Source: Sphingobium yanoikuyae (GTDB lineage: Bacteria > Pseudomonadota > Alphaproteobacteria > Sphingomonadales > Sphingomonadaceae). Taken from it: a DNA stretch of 64,000 nucleotides. Location: the NCBI RefSeq assembly GCF_013001025.1, contig NZ_CP053021.1, forward strand, positions 3,872,001-3,936,000. The letters run 5' to 3'. The position numbers and the translations under genes are program-made. Positions 8,233 to 15,856 of the stretch are shown here, piece by piece (positions within the stretch are counted from its first letter, which is position 1; each line of letters starts with the position of its first letter). The notes under the pieces were generated by a model that made no database searches, was not told where the DNA came from, and saw nothing but the letters and a program-made list of their open reading frames with translations.

Positions 8233-9530
8233 TCGAACGAGCAACCGTTACAGGGCGTATTTTCAGGGGATTGGGACTTGTGCTCGGCGGCAAGGCCGGC
8301 GCCGGGCTCATCAGTCTCGTCTATCTTGTCATCGCCGCGCGCGCCCTGGGGCCGCATGACTATGGCATATTGGTTCTCGTCCATGCCTATGTGACGGCGA
8401 TATGCGGCATCGTCGAATTTCCGGCCTGGCAGGCGATCGTGCGCTATGGCGCGGAGGCGCGACAGGAAGGGGCATCGCACCGCCTCGCACGTCTGCTTCG
8501 TTTCGGTGCCAAGGTCGAACTGGCGGGCGGCGTCGCGGCGATCATCGCCGCCATGCTGCTGGCGCCCTGGGTCGGACCACATCTGGGCTGGCCGCCCGAA
8601 ACCATGGCTTTCGCCATTCCTTACAGCTTCGCCGTGCTGGGATCGGTGCGCTCTACGCCGGCGGGCTATCTGCAACTGATCGACCGCTTCGACCTTATCG
8701 GCCTGCACAATATGGTCCAGCCGCTCGTGCGCCTGTGCGGAGCCTCGCTGGCGCTGCTGTTCGGCTGGGGGCTCAAGGGCTTCCTCGCTGCCTGGCTGCT
8801 GGCCGCCATCGCCGAGTTCGCGGTACTCTGGGGCATGGGGCTTATCTGTGCCTACACAAGACTGGGCGCGGTCCTGATCCGTCCACAGGCGGGTAATGTG
8901 GCAAGCGAAAATGCCGGCATCTGGCGGTTCCTGGTGGCCAGCAATGCCGATGTCACGCTAGCGGAACTGGCTGGGCGGCTCGCACCGCTGATCGTCGGCT
9001 GGGTCATGGGGCCTGCCGTCGCCGGGCTTTTCGCGGTCGCCCAGCGCGCGACCGTGATCATCTCGCAGCCGGCACAGATATTGGGGAACACCGCCTATGC
9101 CGAACTGGCAGGGATGGTTGCCTCCGGCCAAGGCGGCGCACCGCTCCGCCGCACGCTTGTGCGCGTCATTCTGATCGCGATCGCCGCGGCCTTGCCCGTG
9201 GTCATCCTGGCGGCGCTTTTCCCGACCATGATGGTTACCCTGCTGGCGGGCAGCGCGTTCCAGGCGGCCGGCGCGGTCATGGTGGTTCTGATCATTGCGC
9301 GGGTAATCGCGCTGGTCGGACCGCCCTGCAGTTCTGCGCTTTCCGCTATGGGATATCCGGCCCTGTCGATGAGCGCGAACCTCTTTGCGAGCCTCATTTT
9401 CCTGCCGGCGCTGCCCTGGTTGCTCGGGTCGTTCGGGCTGATGGGCGCAGGGATACAGGCCGTTGGTCAGGCCCTGATTGCCAGTCTCCTGCTGGGCGGC
9501 CTGGCCTGGCACCGGAGCCTGTCGCAGTGA
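8229..9530 (+). CDS. Polysaccharide flippase (Wzx/MATE-like)
   Basis: 433 residues from ATG 8229, whose ATGA overlaps the GT2 stop; the frame is open upstream but that part is antisense-like. About twelve to fourteen hydrophobic helices, beginning GLGLVLGGKAGAGLISLVYLVIAARALGPHDYG, a hallmark start of polysaccharide biosynthesis (RfbX/Wzx) transporters. It probably flips a lipid-linked oligosaccharide across the inner membrane. Its position between two glycosyltransferases supports a dedicated export route for the glycan made here. Confidence 0.85.
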   Translation: MIERATVTGRIFRGLGLVLGGKAGAGLISLVYLVIAARALGPHDYGILVLVHAYVTAICGIVEFPAWQAIVRYGAEARQEGASHRLARLLRFGAKVELAGGVAAIIAAMLLAPWVGPHLGWPPETMAFAIPYSFAVLGSVRSTPAGYLQLIDRFDLIGLHNMVQPLVRLCGASLALLFGWGLKGFLAAWLLAAIAEFAVLWGMGLICAYTRLGAVLIRPQAGNVASENAGIWRFLVASNADVTLAELAGRLAPLIVGWVMGPAVAGLFAVAQRATVIISQPAQILGNTAYAELAGMVASGQGGAPLRRTLVRVILIAIAAALPVVILAALFPTMMVTLLAGSAFQAAGAVMVVLIIARVIALVGPPCSSALSAMGYPALSMSANLFASLIFLPALPWLLGSFGLMGAGIQAVGQALIASLLLGGLAWHRSLSQ

Positions 9531-10618
9531 ACGGCATGCGCATTGCCTATGTCATCAATTCGGTCGAAGGCGGCGGCGCTGCGCAGCCCGTGCCCGCCAT
9601 AGCCGACGTGCTGCGCGCCGGCGGCGCGCAGGTGCGGTTGTTCGCGCTTCGGCCAAGCGACAGGCGCGGCTTGCCCGCGATTATCGAGGCGGGGCTGCTT
9701 CCGCGCGTTCGGGAAGGCGGGACAGGCGATCATCTGGCGGCCGCCTTGTGGCTACGGCGGGAACTGATGGACTGGGGCGCGACCCATATCTGGACGTCGC
9801 TCAGCCGTGCCACGATCCTTGGTCTCATTATCGGGCCTTCCCTCGGACTTCCGGTCGTCTGCTGGCAGCATGCTGCCTTCCTCAAGCCCTGGAATGAAAG
9901 GCTGATGCGCCTCCTGGCGCCCAGGGCGGCTTTGTGGGTGGGGGATTCGCAGTCCGTCACCGATCTGACGCAGCATCGACTCCAGGTTCCGGACGAGCGG
10001 CTACGCTGCTGGCCCATCTACGCCGTCGATCCAGCCATGCCGCAGGCATCCCCATGGCAGGCCGGCGAGCCGATCCGCATCGGTTCTTTGGGACGGCTTC
10101 ATCGGGTCAAGGGCTATGACATCTTGATCGCGGCCCTGGCGCAAATCAAGGCTCGGGGCCTTGCCACGCCTCCATTCTCGCTGGCGATCGCGGGTGAGGG
10201 GAGCGAGCGCGGTCGCCTGGAGATGCTGGCTCGCAACGCAGGGGTCGATGTCGAATTCGCCGGATTTACCGATGCCCCCAAGAGCTTCCTCGCCGGACTG
10301 CATCTCTATGTTCAGCCGTCACGATCCGAAGGCTTTTGCATCGCCGCGCATGAGGCGATGGCGGCCGGGCTGCCGGTGATCGCTTCAGCGGTCGGGGAAA
10401 TGCCCTATTCGATCATGCCGGGCGTCAGCGGCCTGACCTGCGCACCGGCAGATACTGATGCTCTCGCCCATGCGCTGGAGACCCTGCTTGCTACGCCTTC
10501 AAGGCTTGAAGAAATGGGGCAGGCCGCACGAAACCTGGTGAACCAGCGCTACTCAAGAGAGCGTTTCGAAAGAACAGGTACAGCCATTCTCACCCATATC
10601 CGCCAAGCGCACGCCTGA
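9527..10618 (+). CDS. Family 4 glycosyltransferase
   Basis: 363 residues, GT-B fold. The start is either GTG 9527, overlapping the flippase stop (GTGA), or ATG 9536. The N-domain begins MRIAYVINSVEGGGA. The C-domain has SLGRLHRVKGYDILIAALA and the donor-binding EX7E stretch PSRSEGFCIAAHEAMAAGLPVIAS, both classic GT4 signatures. It is last in the plus-strand glycan operon. Its 3' end overlaps the 3' end of the convergent GINT1-like gene by 29 bases, an unusual tail-to-tail overlap. Confidence 0.9.
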   Translation: MNGMRIAYVINSVEGGGAAQPVPAIADVLRAGGAQVRLFALRPSDRRGLPAIIEAGLLPRVREGGTGDHLAAALWLRRELMDWGATHIWTSLSRATILGLIIGPSLGLPVVCWQHAAFLKPWNERLMRLLAPRAALWVGDSQSVTDLTQHRLQVPDERLRCWPIYAVDPAMPQASPWQAGEPIRIGSLGRLHRVKGYDILIAALAQIKARGLATPPFSLAIAGEGSERGRLEMLARNAGVDVEFAGFTDAPKSFLAGLHLYVQPSRSEGFCIAAHEAMAAGLPVIASAVGEMPYSIMPGVSGLTCAPADTDALAHALETLLATPSRLEEMGQAARNLVNQRYSRERFERTGTAILTHIRQAHA

Positions 10619-11483
10619 TTTCCAGCGCCAGCCCGCGTGCGGATCGGTCGATCCGCTTCACATCGACCAGGCTGATCTCCCCGCATGCGGTCAGGCTGTG
10701 CATGCCGTCCCGATAGGCGCCGGCGGACAATGGGACCGGCATGGCGTCGCCGGCTTTCGCGCTGAAATTCGCCTCATCCAGCCTGTCGATCCAGAGAGGA
10801 CGGATGGCTCCGCCATAGGTGCTGCTGCAGTCTTGGACCGGCAGAACGACATGTCCGGACAGGATCTGGGGCGAGCCACCAGGGCGCGATGATGTCACAT
10901 CGACGCGCACGGGATTGCGCGGATGCACGATCCAGGGGCCCGCCAGGCGCTCGGCCCAGGCGATATGAAGCTGCGATATCTTTGTCTGCTTTGAGGTGGC
11001 CGGCGAATAAAAGAGCCACCAGCGGTCTTGATGATGGAGGATCGTTGCATCGACCGGAACGCAGTCCAGTGCGATGCGCAGTTCCGGCCGCCAGTCAGCC
11101 AGGCCGCCATGGTCGCGATAAAGCGTCAGCGCGCCCGATCGATGCGCCTCGGGCAGCATCCAGGTCGCACCTTCGCCGGCGAAAATCTGGGGGTAGGACA
11201 GGTGCCAGGGCTCACTCAGGCAAAGGCGCCGTTCGACAACCGACAGATGCTCATCGAGCGACAGGCGCATGATCGTGCCATGACGATGGCGATAATCATA
11301 ATGCTCGGCAAAGATGTGAAGCGTTCCGTCCGCACCTCTCCATCCGAATGGATCGGCAAGAAACTGGAATGCCGGCTCCTCCGGGAGCCATGTCAACGCG
11401 CTATCGATCCGGCCCGATGCGATGATTGCAGCCATCGGCTGATGGACGATCCCGCATCTCCATATGTCTTTGCGCCGGGGCAT
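10590..11483 (-). CDS. GINT1-like five-bladed propeller protein (glucosamine inositolphosphorylceramide transferase family)
   Basis: 297 residues. Segments such as FLADPFGWRGADGTLHIFAEHYD, LSYPQIFAGEGATWMLPEAH, VPVDATILHHQDRWWLFYSP and the later SGHVVLPVQDCSSTYGGAI look like successive blades of a five-bladed beta-propeller. This is the fold of the N-terminal domain associated with plant GINT1-type glucosamine inositolphosphorylceramide transferases and with formyltransferase-linked bacterial homologues. Sphingomonads make glycosphingolipids instead of LPS, so a role in sphingolipid sugar transfer or editing is attractive but inferred. It is convergent with the GT4 gene. No signal peptide. 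Confidence 0.6.
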   Translation of the reverse strand: MPRRKDIWRCGIVHQPMAAIIASGRIDSALTWLPEEPAFQFLADPFGWRGADGTLHIFAEHYDYRHRHGTIMRLSLDEHLSVVERRLCLSEPWHLSYPQIFAGEGATWMLPEAHRSGALTLYRDHGGLADWRPELRIALDCVPVDATILHHQDRWWLFYSPATSKQTKISQLHIAWAERLAGPWIVHPRNPVRVDVTSSRPGGSPQILSGHVVLPVQDCSSTYGGAIRPLWIDRLDEANFSAKAGDAMPVPLSAGAYRDGMHSLTACGEISLVDVKRIDRSARGLALEIRRALGGYG

Positions 11484-11888
11484 GACTTGCTATGCACATC
11501 GGTCCAATATTCCGCTACCCCCTTGCTCTGGGATGATGGCCATGCTCGACGGCAATCGCACGCTTCGTGCCTCGATGATTTCCCACCCGGAACCGGACTG
11601 GCAGCTAGTGCATCTCGGCCGACGAGAAGCTGCCATTCCGCAATCGGCCATCCCTCGCATTCCGGGAAACGATCATCAGTGCTTCAGGAACGGCAGGTGT
11701 TGGACGGGAACCTGCCGTTCCCGGCGCAGCTCGCGAACGTCGGTTTTGTCCCAGCCTTGGCCATAACCGGACTGACCGCTCATAGGCGCGAGTTTTCTTC
11801 AGCCGAACGGCTGGGATGGGCGCGTAGCCGCTGGGCCGCTTACGCCAGCTCCGCCGCACAGCTCTGGCCGGCTACAGACCGGCCGCTT
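11484..11888. repeat. Gene-free stretch with intergenic repeat copy A (about 11585-11760)
   Basis: No credible gene. It contains GGCAGCTA..., AAGCTGCCATTCCGCAATCGGCCA and downstream sequence that recur in degenerate form near 36190, 39524 and 34258. The left module (GGCAGCTA, about 30 bases, then CATTCyGCAATCGGCCA) matches copy B best. It looks like a decayed dispersed intergenic element rather than coding DNA. Confidence 0.55.
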
Positions 11889-12221
11889 TCAGCAAACGAT
11901 CCAATGAGCTGGACGTTCGGTGACGCTCGGTCGCACCGCGCTTCTACTGTCCTCGCTACTTTCATTTTTATGACCCTTTTCCGAGCTTGGTTTCGCCATT
12001 TTCCCCGACATCTTCGCCGCCTTCTTGGCGGCTTTCGCGGCTTTGGCCGCCCCGGTGTCGATACCGCGCTGGGTCAGATCTATCCCGATGACGCGTATGT
12101 CCTCAACGTCGGGGTAGTCGTTGAAGATGAGCGTCCAGTGTCGCTGGAGATCATCGGCCAGCATCTCGAACGTGTCGGCCCGTCAGTCCACCGAGTCATT
12201 GTCGATTTTGCCGCTGTTCAT
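11889..12221 (-). pseudogene. Small hypothetical gene interrupted by an in-frame TGA
   Basis: From ATG 12221 the frame reads MNSGKIDNDSVD, then TGA at 12185-12183, then RADTFEMLADDLQRHWTLIFN in the same frame to the stop at 11889. A TGG-to-TGA change (VD-W-RAD) would explain it. The downstream part may still start at the ATG at 12164, but no ribosome site precedes it. The product would have an acidic helical N-half (DLQRHWTLIFNDYPDVEDIRVIG) and a Lys/Ala-rich, probably disordered tail (AAKAAKAAKKAAKMSGKMAK). Family not recognised. Confidence 0.5.
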
Positions 12222-12587
12222 AGCGCACCGCTTCTCTGACTCCCCATTCATTCTGCCCGCCGGTAACTTCTGAAGCTCCTGGAAAACAGGGGAGTCTTCT
12301 CGCCGAAACTTTTCTAACCTCCCCTCAAGTCCCGCATTTGCGCGGCTGCTATCAGTGTCTCGTCACATCAAGACACGGAGGTAAACACAGGTGACCGCAT
12401 AAATCCGAATTCTCCTGGCCTTGAAGAGGCAAAGCCTGGGACATTCGCGACTGTCGAGTTCGAAGCACTGTTTGAACAAACGCCGGCACTCGCATTACCG
12501 CCTGGGCTGTTGCCACCGCCTTGATAAACCGGCGATAAAACCCAATCCCGAAGAAAACTGTGATTTAACAAACGATAAGGAGAATTT
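12222..12587. other. Intergenic region with an orphan coding relic (12399-12524)
   Basis: A plus-strand frame without a start reads INPNSPGLEEAKPGTFATVEF and ends at TGA 12522-12524 after a proline-rich tail. Bases 12399-12470 match 27981-28052 (about 74 percent by eye, ungapped, same codon phase), where the peptide reads VTPNSLCPEEAEHRTFAIVAF. Both look like broken copies of one gene end. The rest of this stretch shows nothing recognisable. Confidence 0.45.
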
Positions 12588-13205
12588 ATGAAAGCAGAAA
12601 ATTGTGTTGGCGATGCGGAGGTGCATGCACTTTACACGCCCGCGAACCTGCCTGGCCTCCACTGGCCAGTATATCTGTTGCTCGACCATCGCGATGGCGC
12701 AGCTTGGGTCGAACAGTTCGAACCAGGTGCGATGCCGATCGACGTCGCCAACGGCCAGATGAGTATGTGGCAAATCGGAGAAGTACCGACCATAGGCGAG
12801 GCGCGCGACCTCGTGAATAAGCTGCTGCCAGAATTGACGACCTACCTCGCTGAAATCGAGGAAGAAGATGCTGATGATGCGGAGATTTCGGACATCTGCC
12901 ACTCCTTTGTATCAGGTCACAGTTTCTCCACCGTCGCTGAAATCCTAGAGGCGCCCGCCGAAACCGCGTTCTGCGAGGCAGGCGACGAAGTAGATGTGGG
13001 CGACCCAGATGCGCATCGGATCGAATATTCGTTCAGCCCTGTAATCTTGACGGCCGAATCGACAGACGCGTCATTGACGGCGTTGGCTGCGGACATGGCG
13101 AAGCATTTCTCGCCCACCATTCTGGTTGATGTCGAATCTTATGTGAACCGAATGAGGCGCGACCTCAAAGATAATGCGGGCCTTAGCCAAGGGCGCGCAG
13201 CCTAA
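12588..13205 (+). CDS. Hypothetical protein, 205 aa
   Basis: Starts at ATG 12588 after AAGGAG with good spacing. The product is acidic, cytoplasmic and shows no family I recognise. The N-terminal part (CVGDAEVHALYTPANLPGLHWPVYLLLDH) looks globular. The middle is rich in Glu/Asp (AEIEEEDADDAEISDI), and the C-terminus carries SFSPVILTAESTDASLTALAADMAKHF. It stands alone, followed immediately by a clear terminator, so it is an independent transcription unit in an accessory region. Confidence 0.65.
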   Translation: MKAENCVGDAEVHALYTPANLPGLHWPVYLLLDHRDGAAWVEQFEPGAMPIDVANGQMSMWQIGEVPTIGEARDLVNKLLPELTTYLAEIEEEDADDAEISDICHSFVSGHSFSTVAEILEAPAETAFCEAGDEVDVGDPDAHRIEYSFSPVILTAESTDASLTALAADMAKHFSPTILVDVESYVNRMRRDLKDNAGLSQGRAA

Positions 13206-13214
13206 GGAAAACTA

Positions 13215-13242
13215 GAATGCCATGACTTAGGCATTCGTTTTT
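13215..13242 (+). terminator. Rho-independent terminator of the 205-aa hypothetical gene
   Basis: Perfect 7-bp stem GAATGCC/GGCATTC (13215-13221 and 13230-13236) with an 8-base loop, followed by GTTTTT. It lies 10 bases after the stop codon. Confidence 0.8.
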
Positions 13243-13246
13243 CTGA

Positions 13247-13289
13247 AGACGAGGCTAGGGGTAAAAAACCAAACTCACTAGCCTCGTCT
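13247..13289. repeat. 12-bp perfect inverted repeat
   Basis: AGACGAGGCTAG (13247-13258) and CTAGCCTCGTCT (13278-13289) flank a 19-base spacer containing GGGTAAAAAACC. It sits beyond the terminator and about 90 bp past the end of the convergent 62-aa gene. It could be a second terminator for the minus strand or the trace of a small element. Confidence 0.5.
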
Positions 13290-13382
13290 GTGGCAAATTT
13301 AGGGATTTGCAGTCCGTTCGAATTGTCCACTTCGCTCAGCTAGCTGCAATTCGGTGCCTAACCATGCGTCCCGGCCACCACC

Positions 13383-13571
13383 TCACTGGATCGTACCTCC
13401 AGCCGCAAGGACATCGAGGCAATCGGCGATTGCAAGCCAGCGCATGACGCCGGCTTCGTCACCCTTGATGGCGAGATCTTTCACGCGTCCAGCGATGAAC
13501 TCCGCCGCCCCAGCGCCATATTGACGATCCACGGCCAGCGCTTCGGCCCAGCGTTCCATCTCCCGCGTCAC
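13383..13571 (-). CDS. Small protein, DUF6961-like
   Basis: 62 residues from GTG 13571, whose GTGA overlaps the TGA of the upstream SRAP gene. The sequence TREMERWAEALAVDRQYGAGAAEFIAGRVKDLA matches my memory of the small sphingomonad family DUF6961 (function unknown), often found next to DNA-repair or accessory genes. A longer frame to 13616 runs inside the SRAP gene and is not preferred. Translational coupling puts it in one transcription unit with SRAP1. Confidence 0.65.
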   Translation of the reverse strand: MTREMERWAEALAVDRQYGAGAAEFIAGRVKDLAIKGDEAGVMRWLAIADCLDVLAAGGTIQ

Positions 13572-14215
13572 AGGAACGACGGAGTTTCGACCACTACCGA
13601 CTTCTTCTTCACCCATAATTCGCTGGTGCGCGTCATCTCGATCAACGCATCGGGAAAGCAGCGGTCCTGAAATGACACGGCGTCATCAAATGAGCCGTGA
13701 AGCCACCGCTCATAATCATCTGGCATGAGAAGCACCGGCATGCGATCATGCACAGGCCGGATGGCTTCGTTGCAATCGGTCATTACGCCCGAATAGACAG
13801 GCCCCCATTCATCGCTCACGCGCCATAGCCCCGCCCATGCAAAGATCGGCTGTCCCTTCACATTGAACCAGGTCCGGGTCTTAGCGCCCTTTTGACCCTC
13901 CGCTTCGGCAAAGGCCGTCAGCGGGATGAGGCAGCGCCATTGCGGCTTGGCCGCCAGGCCTTTCCACATCGGCTTGGCGAGATCGGCAATATTGTTGACA
14001 GGCTTGGGCTTTGCCGTCGGGGCCATGCCCTTGAGGCGCAACGGGAAGCCCCAGGTCATCGACTGCATGATGCGCTGCCCGGCTTCCTCCCGGATCACGA
14101 GGCCCGGCGTGCCGGGATAGACCTCGTCACCGGCATTGGACATGACCGGGTTGGCGACGCCGAAATGGGCGGCCACCTCGGCAGCGCTCAGACGCTCGGT
14201 GTAGAGATTGCAGAT
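13568..14215 (-). CDS. SRAP-domain protein 1 (YedK/HMCES-like), apparent ATC start
   Basis: SRAP proteins shield abasic sites in single-stranded DNA through a thiazolidine link to Cys2. The expected N-terminus CNLYTERLSAAEVAAHFG is present only if translation begins at the ATC codon at 14215-14213. That codon sits 6 bases after a perfect AGGAGG. No ATG, GTG or TTG lies in frame between it and the upstream in-frame TGA, and a GTG start at 14176 would lose Cys2. Family residues: the Asn of NNIADL seems kept and the His of VHDRMPVLL is kept. The Glu of the usual GLWE is Arg (AGLWRVS). 215 residues. It may be a rare-start gene or one damaged by an ATG-to-ATC change. Confidence 0.75.
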   Translation of the reverse strand: MCNLYTERLSAAEVAAHFGVANPVMSNAGDEVYPGTPGLVIREEAGQRIMQSMTWGFPLRLKGMAPTAKPKPVNNIADLAKPMWKGLAAKPQWRCLIPLTAFAEAEGQKGAKTRTWFNVKGQPIFAWAGLWRVSDEWGPVYSGVMTDCNEAIRPVHDRMPVLLMPDDYERWLHGSFDDAVSFQDRCFPDALIEMTRTSELWVKKKSVVVETPSFL

Positions 14216-14338
14216 GGCTGACCTCCTGTTCGAACGAAGCGGCTGGAGCAGTTGGCGATTCCAGCTTCATCCTATCATGGCGCGAAAGACGGGAAAGCCG
14301 CCTGTCTGGCAGGATAGCCGGCAAATTTCTCGCCCCGA

Positions 14339-14998
14339 CTACAGCAAAAGCGCCTGCGCCTGCGTTCCGGGCGGCGGCGCCTTGCTGCGCCAGCTATCCT
14401 CGGTTTGCTGCACCTCCATCCGTTCTGCCGCAAAGGGCGAACGGAACTGGAACCGGATCACATCCTGGATGCCGCCATGCAGCCAGGCGTCATAGTCATG
14501 GGGATCAAGCAGCACCGGCATCCGGTCGTTGGTCGGCGGAATCGCGGCATTGGCCTCCATCGTCATGCCGGCATAGACCGGCCCCTCGCTCAGCAGGTTT
14601 CGGCAGAATCCGGCCCAGGCAATGATCGGCTGGCGCTTCACCGAAAACCAGGTCCTGGTCTTGGCACCGGGCACGCCATCGGGATTGGCAAAATGGGTGA
14701 GCACGATGAGGCAGCGATAGCGCGGATCGACCACCATCTCCTCCCACATTGGGTTGGTGAGATCAGCGACCAAGCCGATCCGCCCCGCTTCTTCGCCGCG
14801 CGCGCGCATATCCTTGGTCAGGCGCGGAAAACCCCATGTCATGGACCGCAACAGGCGCCGGCCGCCTTTCTCGAAGACGACCAGCCCCGGCAGCCCTTCC
14901 ACCGTCTCCTCAGGTACCGCGACCGACGGCAAGGGATCGACCCCGAAGTGCGCCGCGATCTCGGCGATGCTCGCCCGCGCGCAATGCAGCCGTGACAT
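14339..14998 (-). CDS. SRAP-domain protein 2, catalytic residues lost
   Basis: 219 residues. The fold is clearly SRAP (SMTWGFPRLTKDM, YRCLIVLTHF, KTRTWFSVKRQPIIAWAGF, NDRMPVLLDPHDYDAWL). The known active-site positions have changed. It starts MSRLHC instead of MCNLY (Cys2 to Ser). The Asn region reads GLVADL, GLWE reads GFCR (Glu to Arg), and the His before DRMP is Asn (PTNDRMP). It can therefore hardly form the Cys-DNA crosslink and may be a structural or regulatory derivative. It is divergent from imuA over a LexA box 45 bp upstream of its ATG, so SOS induction is likely. Confidence 0.8.
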   Translation of the reverse strand: MSRLHCARASIAEIAAHFGVDPLPSVAVPEETVEGLPGLVVFEKGGRRLLRSMTWGFPRLTKDMRARGEEAGRIGLVADLTNPMWEEMVVDPRYRCLIVLTHFANPDGVPGAKTRTWFSVKRQPIIAWAGFCRNLLSEGPVYAGMTMEANAAIPPTNDRMPVLLDPHDYDAWLHGGIQDVIRFQFRSPFAAERMEVQQTEDSWRSKAPPPGTQAQALLL

Positions 14999-15042
14999 GA
15001 TGGGACCTCCTTGCCGGGACTCGAAGCCATCTCCTTAACATG

Positions 15043-15057
15043 GAACATATGAAGAAC
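15043..15057. promoter_or_regulatory. LexA box (GAAC-N7-GAAC) between SRAP2 and imuA
   Basis: GAAC ATATGAA GAAC matches the alphaproteobacterial LexA operator, a direct repeat GTTC-N7-GTTC read on either strand. It lies 45 bp from the SRAP2 start and 71 bp from the imuA start, placed to repress both divergent units. Confidence 0.8.
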
Positions 15058-15127
15058 GAAATGCCATTGACTCTGGCGCAGGATTGGAGCGAACAAATGG
15101 GGAATATATTTTCGAGTCCCTGCCTCC

Positions 15128-15856
15128 ATGTCCAAAACCGCCATCCTCGACGAGCTGCGTGCGCGTATCGCGCAGGTGGAAGCCGTGGGCGGTCGGCATC
15201 CGGTGCTGCCCTTCGGCATCGACGCCATTGACGATCATCTGCCGGGCGGCGGCATAGCGACCGGCGCGCTCCATGAGGTCGCCGGCAGTCCGGACCTTTC
15301 CGACGATGCAGCCGCGACCATTTTCCTGGCCGGCATTCTCGCGCGGTCGCAGGGCCAGATCATCTGGTGCCTCCACTGGCGCGACCTGTTCTCGCCGGCC
15401 CTGCATCTCGCCGGACTCCACCCCGATCGGGTCATCTTCGTGGAAGCGGGCAATGACACCAACGTCCTCATCGCGATGGAGGAATGTTTGCGTCACCCCG
15501 GCCTTGGCGGTGTCGTCGGGGAACTGCGGAAAATGTCGCTCACCGCCTCGCGCCGGCTGCAACTGGCCGCCGAACAGTCTGGCGTATTGGCCATGGTCTT
15601 TCGCCGCGCCATGCTGCCCGAAAGCTATGCAGAGGGCAGCGCCGCCTTGACCCGCTGGCGGGTGCGCGCCGTGCCCAGCCAGGCGCTCGGCTATCCTGGT
15701 CTCGCGCGTCCGCGCTGGTCGCTGGCGCTTGAGCGCGCGCGCGGCACCGAACCCCAAATCTGGACCGTAGAGGGAAGCGATGAGACGGGTTGTCTCGCTG
15801 TTCCTGCCGCGCTGGTCGACGGATCGTATCCGTCGCAAAGCCGGCAGGCCGCCTGA
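15128..15856 (+). CDS. imuA: ImuA, RecA-like mutasome protein (cassette 1)
   Basis: 242 residues, the usual length for ImuA. RecA-like core: VLPFGIDAIDDHLPGGGIATGALHEV replaces the Walker A region. Further on come IIWCLHWRDLFSPALHLAGLHPDRVIFVEA and GELRKMSLTASRRLQLAAEQSG. ImuA binds ImuB and helps the SOS-induced error-prone translesion complex ImuA-ImuB-DnaE2. The imuB frame starts inside the gene (77-base overlap), so the C-terminal 25 residues are coded in two frames. It is headed by a LexA box. Confidence 0.9.
   Translation: MSKTAILDELRARIAQVEAVGGRHPVLPFGIDAIDDHLPGGGIATGALHEVAGSPDLSDDAAATIFLAGILARSQGQIIWCLHWRDLFSPALHLAGLHPDRVIFVEAGNDTNVLIAMEECLRHPGLGGVVGELRKMSLTASRRLQLAAEQSGVLAMVFRRAMLPESYAEGSAALTRWRVRAVPSQALGYPGLARPRWSLALERARGTEPQIWTVEGSDETGCLAVPAALVDGSYPSQSRQAA

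Noticed and set aside
11028..12239. 403-codon plus-strand ORF
   Set aside because: Antisense to the GINT1-like gene and then through repeat copy A; no domain, no ribosome site.
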